The notes under the pieces: model-generated
Seen by the model: only the letters and a program-made list of their open reading frames with translations
Told to the model about the DNA's origin: nothing
Databases searched by the model: none
NCBI GenBank assembly: GCA_937870635.1
Contig: CALMZP010000044.1
Coordinates: 1-64,000 of the forward strand
Source of the DNA: an uncultured Acidobacteriota bacterium
GTDB lineage: Bacteria; Acidobacteriota; Thermoanaerobaculia; Gp7-AA8
Reading direction: 5' to 3'
Length of the DNA stretch: 64,000 bases
Translations under genes and position numbers: made by a program
Part shown: one piece after another, positions 50,066 to 57,457 of the stretch
Layout: each line of letters begins with the position of its first letter
How positions within the stretch are numbered: the first letter of the stretch is position 1

Positions 50066-51095
50066 AACGGTTGTCATCGGACTCAATTGGGTCGGCGACA
50101 ACATCCTCGCTCTCCCGACCTATCGCGCGCTCCAGCACCGCTTCCGAAGCGAAGGCGGGATCGCCGTGGCGGCGCCCCACAATGTCGCCGACCTGCTCTC
50201 CTCATCCGGGATCTTTCGGAAGGTGATCGCCTGGAACGGATCGACGACCCAGCGCATCCGAGCGCTGCGCGAGCATCGATTCCGCCGCGCCATCATCCTT
50301 CCCAACTCTTTCCGCAGTGCCGCTGTGACCTTCGCCGCCGGCATCGGAGAGCGGTGGGGATACGCCACCGACGTTCGCCGAATGATGCTCACCCATCGCG
50401 TCCATCCGCAGAAAACGCGCGGACATCAGCTCGATGATTACGCGCCGCTGCTGGCCGCTCTCAGCGCTCCCCGTGTCGTCGACGAGCTTCCGACCATCAC
50501 GCTTCCCGCCGCGGTCCGCGAGTCCGCGCGTCGCGACCTCCTCTCCCTCGGCCTCGATCTGCACAAGCCGCTGTTCGGCATTCACGCCGGCGGCCTGTTC
50601 GGCCGCGCGAAGCACTGGGGTGACGATCGGTTCCGGGCCGTCGCCGCGAAGCTCCGCGCAGACGGCGCGGAAGTGGTGCTGCTCACGAGCCCCGGCGAAC
50701 GCCTTCAGGCTGAATCCATCGCCGGCGGGTCCAGCGGGATCCCGATGATCGGGCACGAAAGCGATGTCCTTCATCTCGCGGCGGCCCTCTCGCATTGCAG
50801 CGTCATCATCACCAACGACAGCGGGCCGCTGCATCTCGCAGCCGCCCTCGCCGTGCCGACCGTATCGATTTTCGGACCGACGGATCCGGACCGCACGGTC
50901 ATCCCCGGCGCAAGCCGCGTCGTCCGCGCACCGATCGGCTGCCAGCCCTGCTACAAGCGCGAATGCCCGCTCGGCCACCATCGATGCATGGCGGAGATCG
51001 GCGTCGACGACGTCTACACCGCGGCGGTCAGCGTCCTCGCCGAGCTCGAGCCGCGGGTCGTAGAAGTCGAAGAGCGGCGCATCGGGCTCTCGTAA
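50046..51095 (+). CDS. waaF: ADP-heptose:LPS heptosyltransferase (WaaF type)
   Basis: A 349-aa GT9 enzyme adding heptose to the inner core. It has LNWVGDNILALPTYRAL at the N-terminus, GIHAGGLFGRAKHWGDDRF for ADP-heptose binding, TNDSGPLHLAAALAVPTVSIFGPTDP, and the Cys-rich IGCQPCYKRECPLGHHRCM segment typical of heptosyltransferase II. That implies ADP-heptose synthesis genes elsewhere. It closes the overlapping LPS operon; a small family D-like hairpin (TGGAGTGCGGCACTCCA) follows the stop. Confidence 0.93.
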   Translation: MGSRTAETVVIGLNWVGDNILALPTYRALQHRFRSEGGIAVAAPHNVADLLSSSGIFRKVIAWNGSTTQRIRALREHRFRRAIILPNSFRSAAVTFAAGIGERWGYATDVRRMMLTHRVHPQKTRGHQLDDYAPLLAALSAPRVVDELPTITLPAAVRESARRDLLSLGLDLHKPLFGIHAGGLFGRAKHWGDDRFRAVAAKLRADGAEVVLLTSPGERLQAESIAGGSSGIPMIGHESDVLHLAAALSHCSVIITNDSGPLHLAAALAVPTVSIFGPTDPDRTVIPGASRVVRAPIGCQPCYKRECPLGHHRCMAEIGVDDVYTAAVSVLAELEPRVVEVEERRIGLS

Positions 51096-51099
51096 CAGA

Positions 51100-51116
51100 T
51101 GGAGTGCGGCACTCCA
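51100..51116. repeat. short hairpin after waaF
   Basis: TGGAGTGCGGCACTCCA is a perfect 7-bp inverted repeat around a 3-base loop, just after the waaF stop. It resembles half of the family D hairpin at 37154. No T-run follows. Confidence 0.4.
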
Positions 51117-51193
51117 GCCCATCACATCGCCGGGTGACGATCGCCACCGCCTCACGTTCACGCCGGGGGTATTCAATACCTCGGAGGTTCCCC

Positions 51194-51781
51194 ATGACCG
51201 GCTGGATGTTCGTCGCCGCTGTTCTCATCGCGCTCGCCGTGTTCCTCCTGGTGTCCGATTTCGTGCGGACCTGGTGCCGTTACCGCGAAGTACGGGTCAT
51301 CACCTGCCCGGAGAATCTCCAGCCGGCGGCGGTCCACGTCGACGCGGCCAAAGCGGCAAAGATGATGGCGGTCACCGGAGAAGAAGATCTCCATCTCCGC
51401 TCGTGCTCGCGATGGCCGGAGATGGCTGGCTGCGCGCAGGATTGCCTCACTCAGATCACCGGCTCGCAAGAAGGGTGCAGCCTCAAGGCCCGCGTCACTC
51501 AGTGGTACGAAGGGAAGTCGTGCGTCGTCTGCCGGTATCCCATCGAGAAGATCGTGTGGCGCGAGCGTCCTGCTGCGCTCCGTACACCGCGAGGGACGAG
51601 CCTGGAGTGGAAGGAGGTGCTGCCGCAGAACATCCCGGCAGTTTTCGCCACACACGAACCGCTCTGCTGGCGTTGCCACGTCGTGGAGTCGTTCCGCCGG
51701 GAACATCGGGAACTGGTCGTCGAGCGCGTCCACATCACGGAGCCGCATCCGACGATGCAGCCTTCGACCTCGGTGTATTGA
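51194..51781 (+). CDS. cysteine-rich membrane-anchored protein
   Basis: A 195-aa protein with one N-terminal membrane helix (MFVAAVLIALAVFLLVSDFV) and a soluble domain with ten or more Cys. Patterns include TCPENLQPAAVHV, LRSCSRWPEMAGCAQDCL, EGC, SCVVCRYPIEKI and CWRCHVVE. The last contains a CxxCH motif that would bind heme c if the domain is periplasmic; a metal or redox role is also possible. I do not recognise the family. GGAGG lies before the ATG. It follows the LPS operon at 98 bp and may be a separate unit. Confidence 0.7.
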   Translation: MTGWMFVAAVLIALAVFLLVSDFVRTWCRYREVRVITCPENLQPAAVHVDAAKAAKMMAVTGEEDLHLRSCSRWPEMAGCAQDCLTQITGSQEGCSLKARVTQWYEGKSCVVCRYPIEKIVWRERPAALRTPRGTSLEWKEVLPQNIPAVFATHEPLCWRCHVVESFRREHRELVVERVHITEPHPTMQPSTSVY

Positions 51782-51785
51782 CACC

Positions 51786-51836
51786 GGTGCTTGGTGCTCA
51801 GTGCTTGGTGCTTGGTGGACTAAGCACTAAGCACCA
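51786..51836. repeat. heptamer repeat GTGCTTG with inverted copy
   Basis: GGTGCTTGGTGCTCAGTGCT and TGGTGCTTGGTG form about five seven-base units; TAAGCACTAAGCACCA is the inverted array. It directly follows the Cys-rich gene and precedes the hydrolase remnant. The same word recurs at 55156. Confidence 0.85.
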
Positions 51837-52100
51837 CTATCCGACCGCCACGCCCACGAGCCGGTCGGCCAGCCAGCGCACGCTGCGCTCGACGATGTGC
51901 TCGACTGAATCGGTGCCATCGCCGTGAACGATCTCCAGGCGGCGCTCGCCACGCAGGAGCGCAACCGCTTCGCGGTTCATCCGCGGTACCGGCATGTCGT
52001 TGACGATGAGAAGCGTCGGCGTGCGAAGCGCACGCGGCTCATCGGAGGCGAAATCGGTACGAGCATTGAGAGCGACGATCGCAGACACCAGCAACGCGAA
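51837..52100 (-). pseudogene. remnant of a dienelactone-hydrolase-like alpha/beta hydrolase C-terminus
   Basis: The reading frame ending at 51837 contains ALNARTDFASDEPRALRTPTLLIVNDMPVPRMNREAVALL and then VEHIVERSVRWLADRLVG. This matches the last third of the hydrolase family often fused to phosphoribosyltransferases (pattern APTLLIVGG.D..V..LNR.A). The expected catalytic Asp of GGxD and the His of the PGATHLF-type loop are missing or shifted, and no N-terminal part with the nucleophile elbow is found upstream. I read it as a decayed gene; the 144-aa ORF start is not supported. Confidence 0.55.
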
Positions 52101-52135
52101 CGGGTGACAGCGCGAGTCGCGTCTGCGTCGCGGTG

Positions 52136-52255
52136 TCACACACCCAGGGCCGTCACGGCCATGCCCAGAATGACGATCAGGGCGCCGGCCATCGCATAGC
52201 CGTAGCGGTCGAGCCAGGACAGCCAGACGGCCCGCGCGCCGGCGTATCTGGTCAT
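52136..52255 (-). pseudogene. single-helix membrane protein fragment
   Basis: A 39-codon frame (MTRYAGARAVWLSWLDRYGY and a hydrophobic end AMAGALIVILGMAVTALGV) looks like the last membrane helix of a larger transporter-type protein, preceded by the common pattern of a charged loop (LDRYGYAMAGAL). No start or upstream membrane segments are visible. It may be a remnant or, less likely, a real small membrane protein. It lies on the same strand as the hydrolase remnant. Confidence 0.35.
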
Positions 52256-52331
52256 GACGAGCGACACCCATCGTTCCGGCAGGTCGATCGGAGGATCCCG
52301 ACGTTTCCAGCGGTCTCGACCACGATGTGGC

Positions 52332-53081
52332 TCATGCGGGAACCATTGCGTTCTCTTCGATCTCGGAAAGCGCGTCGGACCCATCGATCACGCCCTCATC
52401 GCAGATGCCGCATGAGACGTACTCGAGCCCTCGCGCGGCCAGCGTTCCCCAGTCATTCATCATGACCTGCCGCTGCCGCCACGCGTGCTGCCTGACCGCG
52501 TAGTGATCGCCCATGAGCGCAGCTGCCGTCGCTTCCGGCGCAACGGGATAGCAGTCGCTCATCAGAATTACCGGCCCCGAATCGAGTTTCCGCGTGACGA
52601 AATGGAGCGTGCTGCGAGTGACCTTTTCGCCGGCCAGGATGGCGTCGCGAGTCGAGTGGAGGCCGACGTAGCAACGCTCGCCATCCGACCGGCGAATCGA
52701 AAGGTCGCTGTCATGAATGCTGAGGATCCGGCTGGGAAACTGCCTGAGCATCGGCTCGGTGAGCAGATAGAGGTATCCGAGGCAAAGAACCGTATCGACG
52801 CGCATGAGGCGCAGCATTTCCGCGGTCTGGCGGTCATACGCCATGCGCGCATCGAAATTGCGGATCGACACTTCGCGCTCGTTGCAGAAGTGACGCATCG
52901 AGTGGAGAAGAACCGGCACATCGGCGCGCTCGATCGCTTCTGCCTGCACGAAGGCCGGCTCCGTCGATATGACACAGACGATCTCGAACATCTTGTTGCG
53001 CTGCGGATGCCGCAGCAGCTGCTCGAGCCCGGGAGCGCGCTTCGACGTGAGAACCCCGACTCGCAACGTTTGAAATTTCAT
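52332..53081 (-). CDS. PurN-like formyltransferase-fold protein
   Basis: A 249-aa protein resembling glycinamide ribonucleotide formyltransferase. The block LGYLYLLTEPMLRQFPSRILSIHDSDLS corresponds to the PurN catalytic region, but the catalytic Asn of NIHPS is Ser here (SIHDS); the His is kept. TRSTLHFVTRKLDSGPVIL contains the conserved Asp. The C-terminal 60 residues are unusual, with a C-G-I-C pair. It may formylate a different amine or have lost activity. No purine genes are near; a pseudogene remnant lies downstream. Start ATG 53079-53081. Confidence 0.7.
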   Translation of the reverse strand: MKFQTLRVGVLTSKRAPGLEQLLRHPQRNKMFEIVCVISTEPAFVQAEAIERADVPVLLHSMRHFCNEREVSIRNFDARMAYDRQTAEMLRLMRVDTVLCLGYLYLLTEPMLRQFPSRILSIHDSDLSIRRSDGERCYVGLHSTRDAILAGEKVTRSTLHFVTRKLDSGPVILMSDCYPVAPEATAAALMGDHYAVRQHAWRQRQVMMNDWGTLAARGLEYVSCGICDEGVIDGSDALSEIEENAMVPA

Positions 53082-53444
53082 CAGCAGATCCTCGGCAGTG
53101 GTTCGCCTTCAGGTTCGGAAACGAGTCTTCGGCCGAATCCGGTGTCCGGGATGACAGATCCCGGCCGGTCGGTAACGCATGTCCCGATGATGGCTGCGTC
53201 GCGGCTCAGGGGATGCCGGCGCCGTATTCAGTGTTTCGTACAGCGCGAGCGTCTCGCCGACTGTCTCCTCCGGGATGCGACGGATGGCGAAACCGACGTC
53301 ACGGATCTCGATATGACATCCCGGAAGGGGCATGTTGCTTCCTCGCACCTGAACGGTAGGCGGGCGCGGAACATGGGGGGATGACTCCTCGCACAAGACC
53401 GGGTGACTCTTGTCACATCGGCGTCGGTGCCATAATCAAGTTGG
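53082..53444. other. 363-bp region without a supported gene
   Basis: The only notable frame is a 95-aa minus-strand ORF (53109-53396) starting MCEESSPHVPRPP, whose middle (MPLPGCHIEIRDVGFAIRRI) shows no family I recognise and whose tail is Arg/His-rich shadow-like sequence. The right end holds a likely merR promoter (TTGTCA, 15 bases, CATAAT). Otherwise I see no repeat or RNA gene. Confidence 0.5.
53410..53436 (+). promoter_or_regulatory. candidate promoter of the merR gene
   Basis: TTGTCA and CATAAT are separated by 15 bases, a short spacer; the -10 ends 8 bases before the ATG. If used, the mRNA would be leaderless or nearly so. No ribosome-binding site is visible. Confidence 0.4.
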
Positions 53445-53843
53445 ATGTCTGCAGTGTCTGACGGAAAACGCCTCTACAAGATTGGCGAGGTCTGCCGCAT
53501 GGCGGACGTGCAGCCCTACGTGCTCCGCTACTGGGAGACCGAGTTCCCTCCCCTAGCCCCCGAGAAGAGTGGCGGCGGCCAGCGCCTCTACACCCAGCGC
53601 GAGATCGACATCGTCATGCGGATCAAGCAGCTCCTCTACTCGGAAGGCTTCACGATCGCGGGAGCGAAGAAGAAGCTGGAGACCGAGCTGGCGGGCGGGG
53701 CGCCGGTGCTCGAGGCGCCGGCGGAAGCTCCCCCTCCAGCCCCGAAGACGAAAGCCGCGGTCAAGCGTGAGAACGATGTGCAGCGCACGCTGGCGAACGT
53801 GAAGAAAGAGCTGTCGGAAATCCTGCGAATGCTCGAGAAGTGA
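53445..53843 (+). CDS. MerR-family transcriptional regulator
   Basis: A 132-aa regulator. The winged-helix DNA-binding domain covers residues 8-75: [68 protein letters not shown]. The PYVLRYWE form is typical of the MerR subgroup found near ihfA/pheT in many bacteria, without a metal-binding Cys pattern. After a Pro/Ala linker comes a short helix ([20 protein letters not shown]) for dimerisation. Effector unknown. Confidence 0.9.
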   Translation: MSAVSDGKRLYKIGEVCRMADVQPYVLRYWETEFPPLAPEKSGGGQRLYTQREIDIVMRIKQLLYSEGFTIAGAKKKLETELAGGAPVLEAPAEAPPPAPKTKAAVKRENDVQRTLANVKKELSEILRMLEK

Positions 53844-53845
53844 TC

Positions 53846-53908
53846 CGTGACGAGTGACGAGTGACGAGTGACGAGTGACGACGGGAGACGTAACTCGTCA
53901 CTCGTAAC
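53846..53908. repeat. heptamer repeat GTGACGA with inverted copy
   Basis: CGTGACGAGTGACGAGTGAC and onward has five consecutive seven-base units, followed by ACTCGTCACTCGTAAC in inverse orientation. It fills the spacer between the convergent merR and msrC genes and would make a bidirectional hairpin. The same word occurs at 10671 and 55156. Confidence 0.88.
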
Positions 53909-53915
53909 TAGCCCT

Positions 53916-54389
53916 TCACTCGGTCGAGAAGAGCGAGACGATCTTCTCGAGCCCCGCGCGATCCTCTTCGTCAAACGCATCGATCCGGTCGGAATCGACA
54001 TCGAGCACCGCGATGAGCGCCCGCCCGGGGCCGAAGACGGGGACGACGATCTCGGACTTCGAGTTCGGATCGCAGGCGATGTGTCCCGGGAACCGGCTGA
54101 CGTCGGACACGATGACGGTACGCTTCTCCGCCGCCGCGGTGCCGCAGACACCGCGCCCGATCTCGATCTGCAGACAGCCGACCGTGCCCATGTAAGGGCC
54201 GACCACGAGCCGGCCGCCCACCATCCGGTAGAAGCCGGTCCAGAAGTAGTGGTCGAAACGATTGGCCAGGATGGAAGTGATCGTCGCCATCAGCGCGATG
54301 GGGTCGAGTGTCTCGCCTCCCTCATCGCGCCAGATGGCGACGACCTGCTGGTAACACTCTTCGTAAGCGCTGGTTTTCAAATCCGGCAA
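53916..54389 (-). CDS. msrC: free methionine-(R)-sulfoxide reductase (GAF domain)
   Basis: A 157-aa stand-alone GAF-domain protein that reduces free Met-R-sulfoxide. The family pattern YFWTGFYRM is present, as are three Cys in the expected places: GTVGCLQIEIGRGVCGTAA and HIACDPNSKSEIVVPVF. Length matches fRMsr (YebR). The track start is a TTG (54387-54389); another TTG nine bases in has a better-spaced AGGGG. It lies 6 bp after the OmpW-like gene, so the two are probably cotranscribed. Confidence 0.9.
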   Translation of the reverse strand: MPDLKTSAYEECYQQVVAIWRDEGGETLDPIALMATITSILANRFDHYFWTGFYRMVGGRLVVGPYMGTVGCLQIEIGRGVCGTAAAEKRTVIVSDVSRFPGHIACDPNSKSEIVVPVFGPGRALIAVLDVDSDRIDAFDEEDRAGLEKIVSLFSTE

Positions 54390-54395
54390 TCCCCT

Positions 54396-55058
54396 TCAAA
54401 AGCTGAAGGATATGCCAGCCGCGAGGATCAGCGGATTGATGGCGATGTCCACCTCCTGGTCCGGTCCTCCGGTGAAGACGGGCGTCGCGGTGGTTTCCAG
54501 CGGCATGTATTTGCCGTCGAGGTAGATGCCGAAGTTCTCGGTCACTCCCAGACGGAAGCCGGCGTTGACCACGAGGCCGATGTCGTCTTCGAAATCGATT
54601 CGCTCGAAATCGATGTCGTCGAGATCGTTCTCGTCTTCGATGTCCTGGAAAAGGATGTAACCGCCGCCGACGCCGACATACGGGTCGAAGCGGCTGGAGC
54701 CGAGAAGATGAAACTGCAGGACCGCGGTGAGCGGCATCATCTCCAGAGGCTCGGTGAAGACGATGCGGCCGCGCGACGGAGAGTTCACGTTGAGATCGGG
54801 GTCGACGACCGAGAGCGCGAACTCCGTGGAGATGCGGTTCGACCAGAACACGTTCACCGATGCGCCGTAGCCCTGATCGGAGTCGAAGTCGACGTCGCCG
54901 GCATCATTGATGTCATCGCCGAACTCCAGCGCGCTGTCGCCGCTCGAGTCGACCCACGTCCCGAAGACGTTGACGTCGATGAGCCGCTCCTGGCCAGCAG
55001 CAGGAAGCGCGAAAAGTGAAACAGCGAAGATTGAGACTAGAACAAGACGAGCACGCAT
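54396..55058 (-). CDS. OmpW-like outer-membrane beta-barrel protein
   Basis: A 220-aa protein with a signal peptide (LVLVSIFAVSLFALPAAGQ) and an 8-stranded barrel pattern ending in the C-terminal Phe (ISFSF) required for BAM assembly. PLTAVLQFHLLGSSRFDPYVGVGGGYILF and NAGFRLGVTENFGIYLDGKYMPL are typical OmpW blocks. Very acidic loops (DEDENDLDD-like, EDENDLDDIDFERIDFEDD) may bind cations. OmpW proteins are thought to pass small hydrophobic molecules. A GGAGGG ribosome-binding site precedes the ATG. Confidence 0.88.
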   Translation of the reverse strand: MRARLVLVSIFAVSLFALPAAGQERLIDVNVFGTWVDSSGDSALEFGDDINDAGDVDFDSDQGYGASVNVFWSNRISTEFALSVVDPDLNVNSPSRGRIVFTEPLEMMPLTAVLQFHLLGSSRFDPYVGVGGGYILFQDIEDENDLDDIDFERIDFEDDIGLVVNAGFRLGVTENFGIYLDGKYMPLETTATPVFTGGPDQEVDIAINPLILAAGISFSF

Positions 55059-55155
55059 AAACCCTCCAGTAGTCGCGGGCCCGATGCCCGCGTGCCGGAA
55101 CGCGGGAGCAAAATCGCGGCCACGTGAGTCTTAGTGCTCGGGATGACAGGTCGTT

Positions 55156-55193
55156 GACGTCACTCGTCACCAAGCACCAAGCACTAGGTCACC
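55156..55193. repeat. mixed heptamer repeats
   Basis: GACGTCACTCGTCACCAAGC and ACCAAGCACTAGGTCACC combine the TCACTCG word of 53846 with the CCAAGCA word of 51786. Just before it, CTCGGGATGACAGG is the end of a family B element. The block joins glgA to the OmpW gene spacer. Confidence 0.6.
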
Positions 55194-56641
55194 GCCCTCG
55201 CGTACACCTCTTCGTAATGCCGCGCCGAACGCGCCCATGAAAAATCGGCGGCCATTCCGTTTCTCTGCAGCTTCTTCCACAGCTTTGCCTCTTTGTAGCT
55301 GAGCATCCCGATCCACGTTGCAAAGTAGAGCTCTTCCGACGACGGTGCGGTGAATCCGAAACCGTTTGCCAGCTCCTCGTTCGTCCCGTCGTACGGAATG
55401 ACGGTATCCGCGAGCCCGCCCGTGAGGCGAACCACGGGCAGCGTCCCATATCGCAGCGAATACATCTGATTGAGCCCGCACGGCTCGTACATCGACGGCA
55501 TCAGCAGAAGATCGCATCCGCCGTACATGAGATGAGCGAGCGCGTTGTCGAAACCGAGCCACACCCGGCACGTCTCCGGATGATGCTCGGCGACCTGCAT
55601 GAATCCTTCTTCGTACGCCCGGTCGCCGCTTCCCAGGATCACAGCCTGCGCTCCCGCTTTGAGGAGCTTGCCCAGGATCGGAAGCAGGAGTTGAAATCCC
55701 TTCTGTTCGACGAGGCGTGACACGACACCGATGAGCGGCGTCTTCGAGTCGTACTTCAGCTCAGCATCGCCGGCGAGTGCCTTCTTGATCGCAGCCTTCC
55801 CGCGAAGGTCGTAAGCCTCGTAATGCGACGGAAGGTGCGGATCGCTCGCCGGGTCCCACTCTTCGATGTCGATCCCGTTGAGGATCCCCGTGAACTTGTA
55901 GGCCACTGCGCGAAGAACACCGTCGAGGCCCGCGCCATGCGCCGGGGTCTGCACCTCGCGCGCGTAATTCGGCGACACGGTCGTCACCTGGTCCGCGAAG
56001 ATGATGCCGCCCTTCATCAGATTCACCTGCCCGAAATGCTCGAGCCCATCGGATGACCAGTACCTGCTGTGCAATCCCAGGACATTGAAGGCAGCCGATC
56101 CGGCAACGCCCTGATAGGCGAGGTTGTGGATGGTGTAGACCGACCGCGTGGATCGGAAGGACGTGCTGGCCTGCAGGCCGGAGTGGAGATAGACCGGCAG
56201 CAGCGCCGTGTGCCAGTCGTGGGCGTGGAGAACGTCGGGCTGAATCCCCAGAATCTCGCACCCGGCGATCACCGCTCGGCAGAACACCGCGTATCGCTGC
56301 ACGGCGTCGATCGGGTCGAGGCTCGTGTAAATCTGTTCTCTGTCGAAATAGTAATCGTTCGCAACGAGGATCAGCGGGACGTCGCTGCCCGGCAGCACGG
56401 TCCGTAGAAATGTCACGTCCGCGGTCCATGCCGCCCACCCGATCCACGTCGTCGGGATGACCGGCTCCGGCTCGATGCCCTGCGCGGCAAAGTACTCGCG
56501 CGCCTGGCGGTAGTACGGCATGAAGACCGTGACGTCGTGACCGAGACGCGCCAGCTCCTTCGGCAGCGAGCCGGACACATCTCCCAACCCCCCGGTTTTC
56601 GCCACCGGAGATACCTCGGCTGAAGCAAACACGATCCTCAT
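55184..56641 (-). CDS. glgA: glycogen synthase (ADP-glucose type)
   Basis: A 485-aa GT5 enzyme that elongates alpha-1,4-glucan from ADP-glucose. It starts MRIVFASAEVSPVAKTGGLGDVSG with the KTGGL nucleotide site, has YTIHNLAYQG, VSPNYAREV and NGID in the middle, and the C-terminal PSMYEPCGLNQMYSLRYGTLPVVR with the catalytic Glu. It is stand-alone with respect to other glg genes, but a GH15 enzyme is encoded at 28-30 kb. It ends in a heptamer-rich spacer and lies 6 bp after the MEMO gene. Confidence 0.96.
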   Translation of the reverse strand: MRIVFASAEVSPVAKTGGLGDVSGSLPKELARLGHDVTVFMPYYRQAREYFAAQGIEPEPVIPTTWIGWAAWTADVTFLRTVLPGSDVPLILVANDYYFDREQIYTSLDPIDAVQRYAVFCRAVIAGCEILGIQPDVLHAHDWHTALLPVYLHSGLQASTSFRSTRSVYTIHNLAYQGVAGSAAFNVLGLHSRYWSSDGLEHFGQVNLMKGGIIFADQVTTVSPNYAREVQTPAHGAGLDGVLRAVAYKFTGILNGIDIEEWDPASDPHLPSHYEAYDLRGKAAIKKALAGDAELKYDSKTPLIGVVSRLVEQKGFQLLLPILGKLLKAGAQAVILGSGDRAYEEGFMQVAEHHPETCRVWLGFDNALAHLMYGGCDLLLMPSMYEPCGLNQMYSLRYGTLPVVRLTGGLADTVIPYDGTNEELANGFGFTAPSSEELYFATWIGMLSYKEAKLWKKLQRNGMAADFSWARSARHYEEVYARAVT

Positions 56642-56647
56642 CAGAAG

Positions 56648-57457
56648 TTACTCGACGACCAGCGACGCATATCCGACGACACGATCATAATCGCCGCTCA
56701 CGTCGCCGGACGTAGCGTGCTTGAGGAGCTTTGCACGCGTCGCGCCGAGCGCGTTCGCCGCGATGAGCATCGTAGTGGCCGGGATGTATCCACACATCGA
56801 AATGTCGCTCTCCTCCACGACACGCCAGAGTCTCTCCGGATCGCGCGCCAGCAGGGCATCGATCGCCAGCTGATCCTTCCGCAGAGTCGTCCTCTGGTCC
56901 TCGTAGTGATTGAGGTCGGAGCTCGCCAGGATTCCGATTCGTTCGCTCGCCGTCCCGACGACCTCGGCGATGGCCTTGCCGATCTCTTCGCACAACTCGT
57001 ATCGCGGAGCACCCAGACAGATGGGAACGAAACGAAACGAGGGGAGAAGGCGCTGAAGAAACGGCAGTTGGACTTCGAGCGAATGCTCGCGTGCATGCGC
57101 GGCGTCATCGGGGCGCAGACGCGGCGCCGCGTCCATCAGCGCTTTCGAAAGTTCGCCATCGACCGGCACATCACCCAGCGGGGTGCGCCACGCATCGGCT
57201 TTGCTGACCGCCGCGTAATGGCCGGCGCCGGTGTGGTTCGGACAAAGGATGATCAGGCGGCGCGGCAGATCGGCCATCCCGTAGAACGCCGCCGCCACAT
57301 GCCCGCTGTACATCAGCCCGGCGTGCGGCACGACGGCGCCGATGAACGTTTCTTTCGCGCTCGCCGGGGGATTCGCGGCGAAACACTCCTCGACCTGCGA
57401 CTGCAGCCGCGGCGCGGTCCCTTCGTAGAACATGCCCGCGACCGCAGGGAATCTCAT
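56648..57457 (-). CDS. amrB: MEMO1 family protein (AmmeMemoRadiSam system protein B type)
   Basis: A 269-aa MEMO-fold protein related to extradiol dioxygenases. It shows PAVAGMFYEG at the N-terminus, VVPHAGLMYSGHVAA with metal-site His, LCPNHTGAG, EHSLEVQLPFLQ and LASSDLNHYEDQ. In archaea and some bacteria it occurs with AMMECR1 and a radical SAM protein, but neither partner is beside it here. It overlaps the M14 peptidase by an ATGA. Function is not established. Confidence 0.9.
   Translation of the reverse strand: MRFPAVAGMFYEGTAPRLQSQVEECFAANPPASAKETFIGAVVPHAGLMYSGHVAAAFYGMADLPRRLIILCPNHTGAGHYAAVSKADAWRTPLGDVPVDGELSKALMDAAPRLRPDDAAHAREHSLEVQLPFLQRLLPSFRFVPICLGAPRYELCEEIGKAIAEVVGTASERIGILASSDLNHYEDQRTTLRKDQLAIDALLARDPERLWRVVEESDISMCGYIPATTMLIAANALGATRAKLLKHATSGDVSGDYDRVVGYASLVVE

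Noticed and set aside
53109-53396. 95-aa minus-strand ORF
   Set aside because: No family resemblance, no clear ribosome-binding site and a shadow-like Arg/His tail; left as an unassigned region.
53846-53908. CRISPR-like array
   Set aside because: Units are 7 bases without spacers; this is a short tandem repeat, not a CRISPR array. No cas genes are present.
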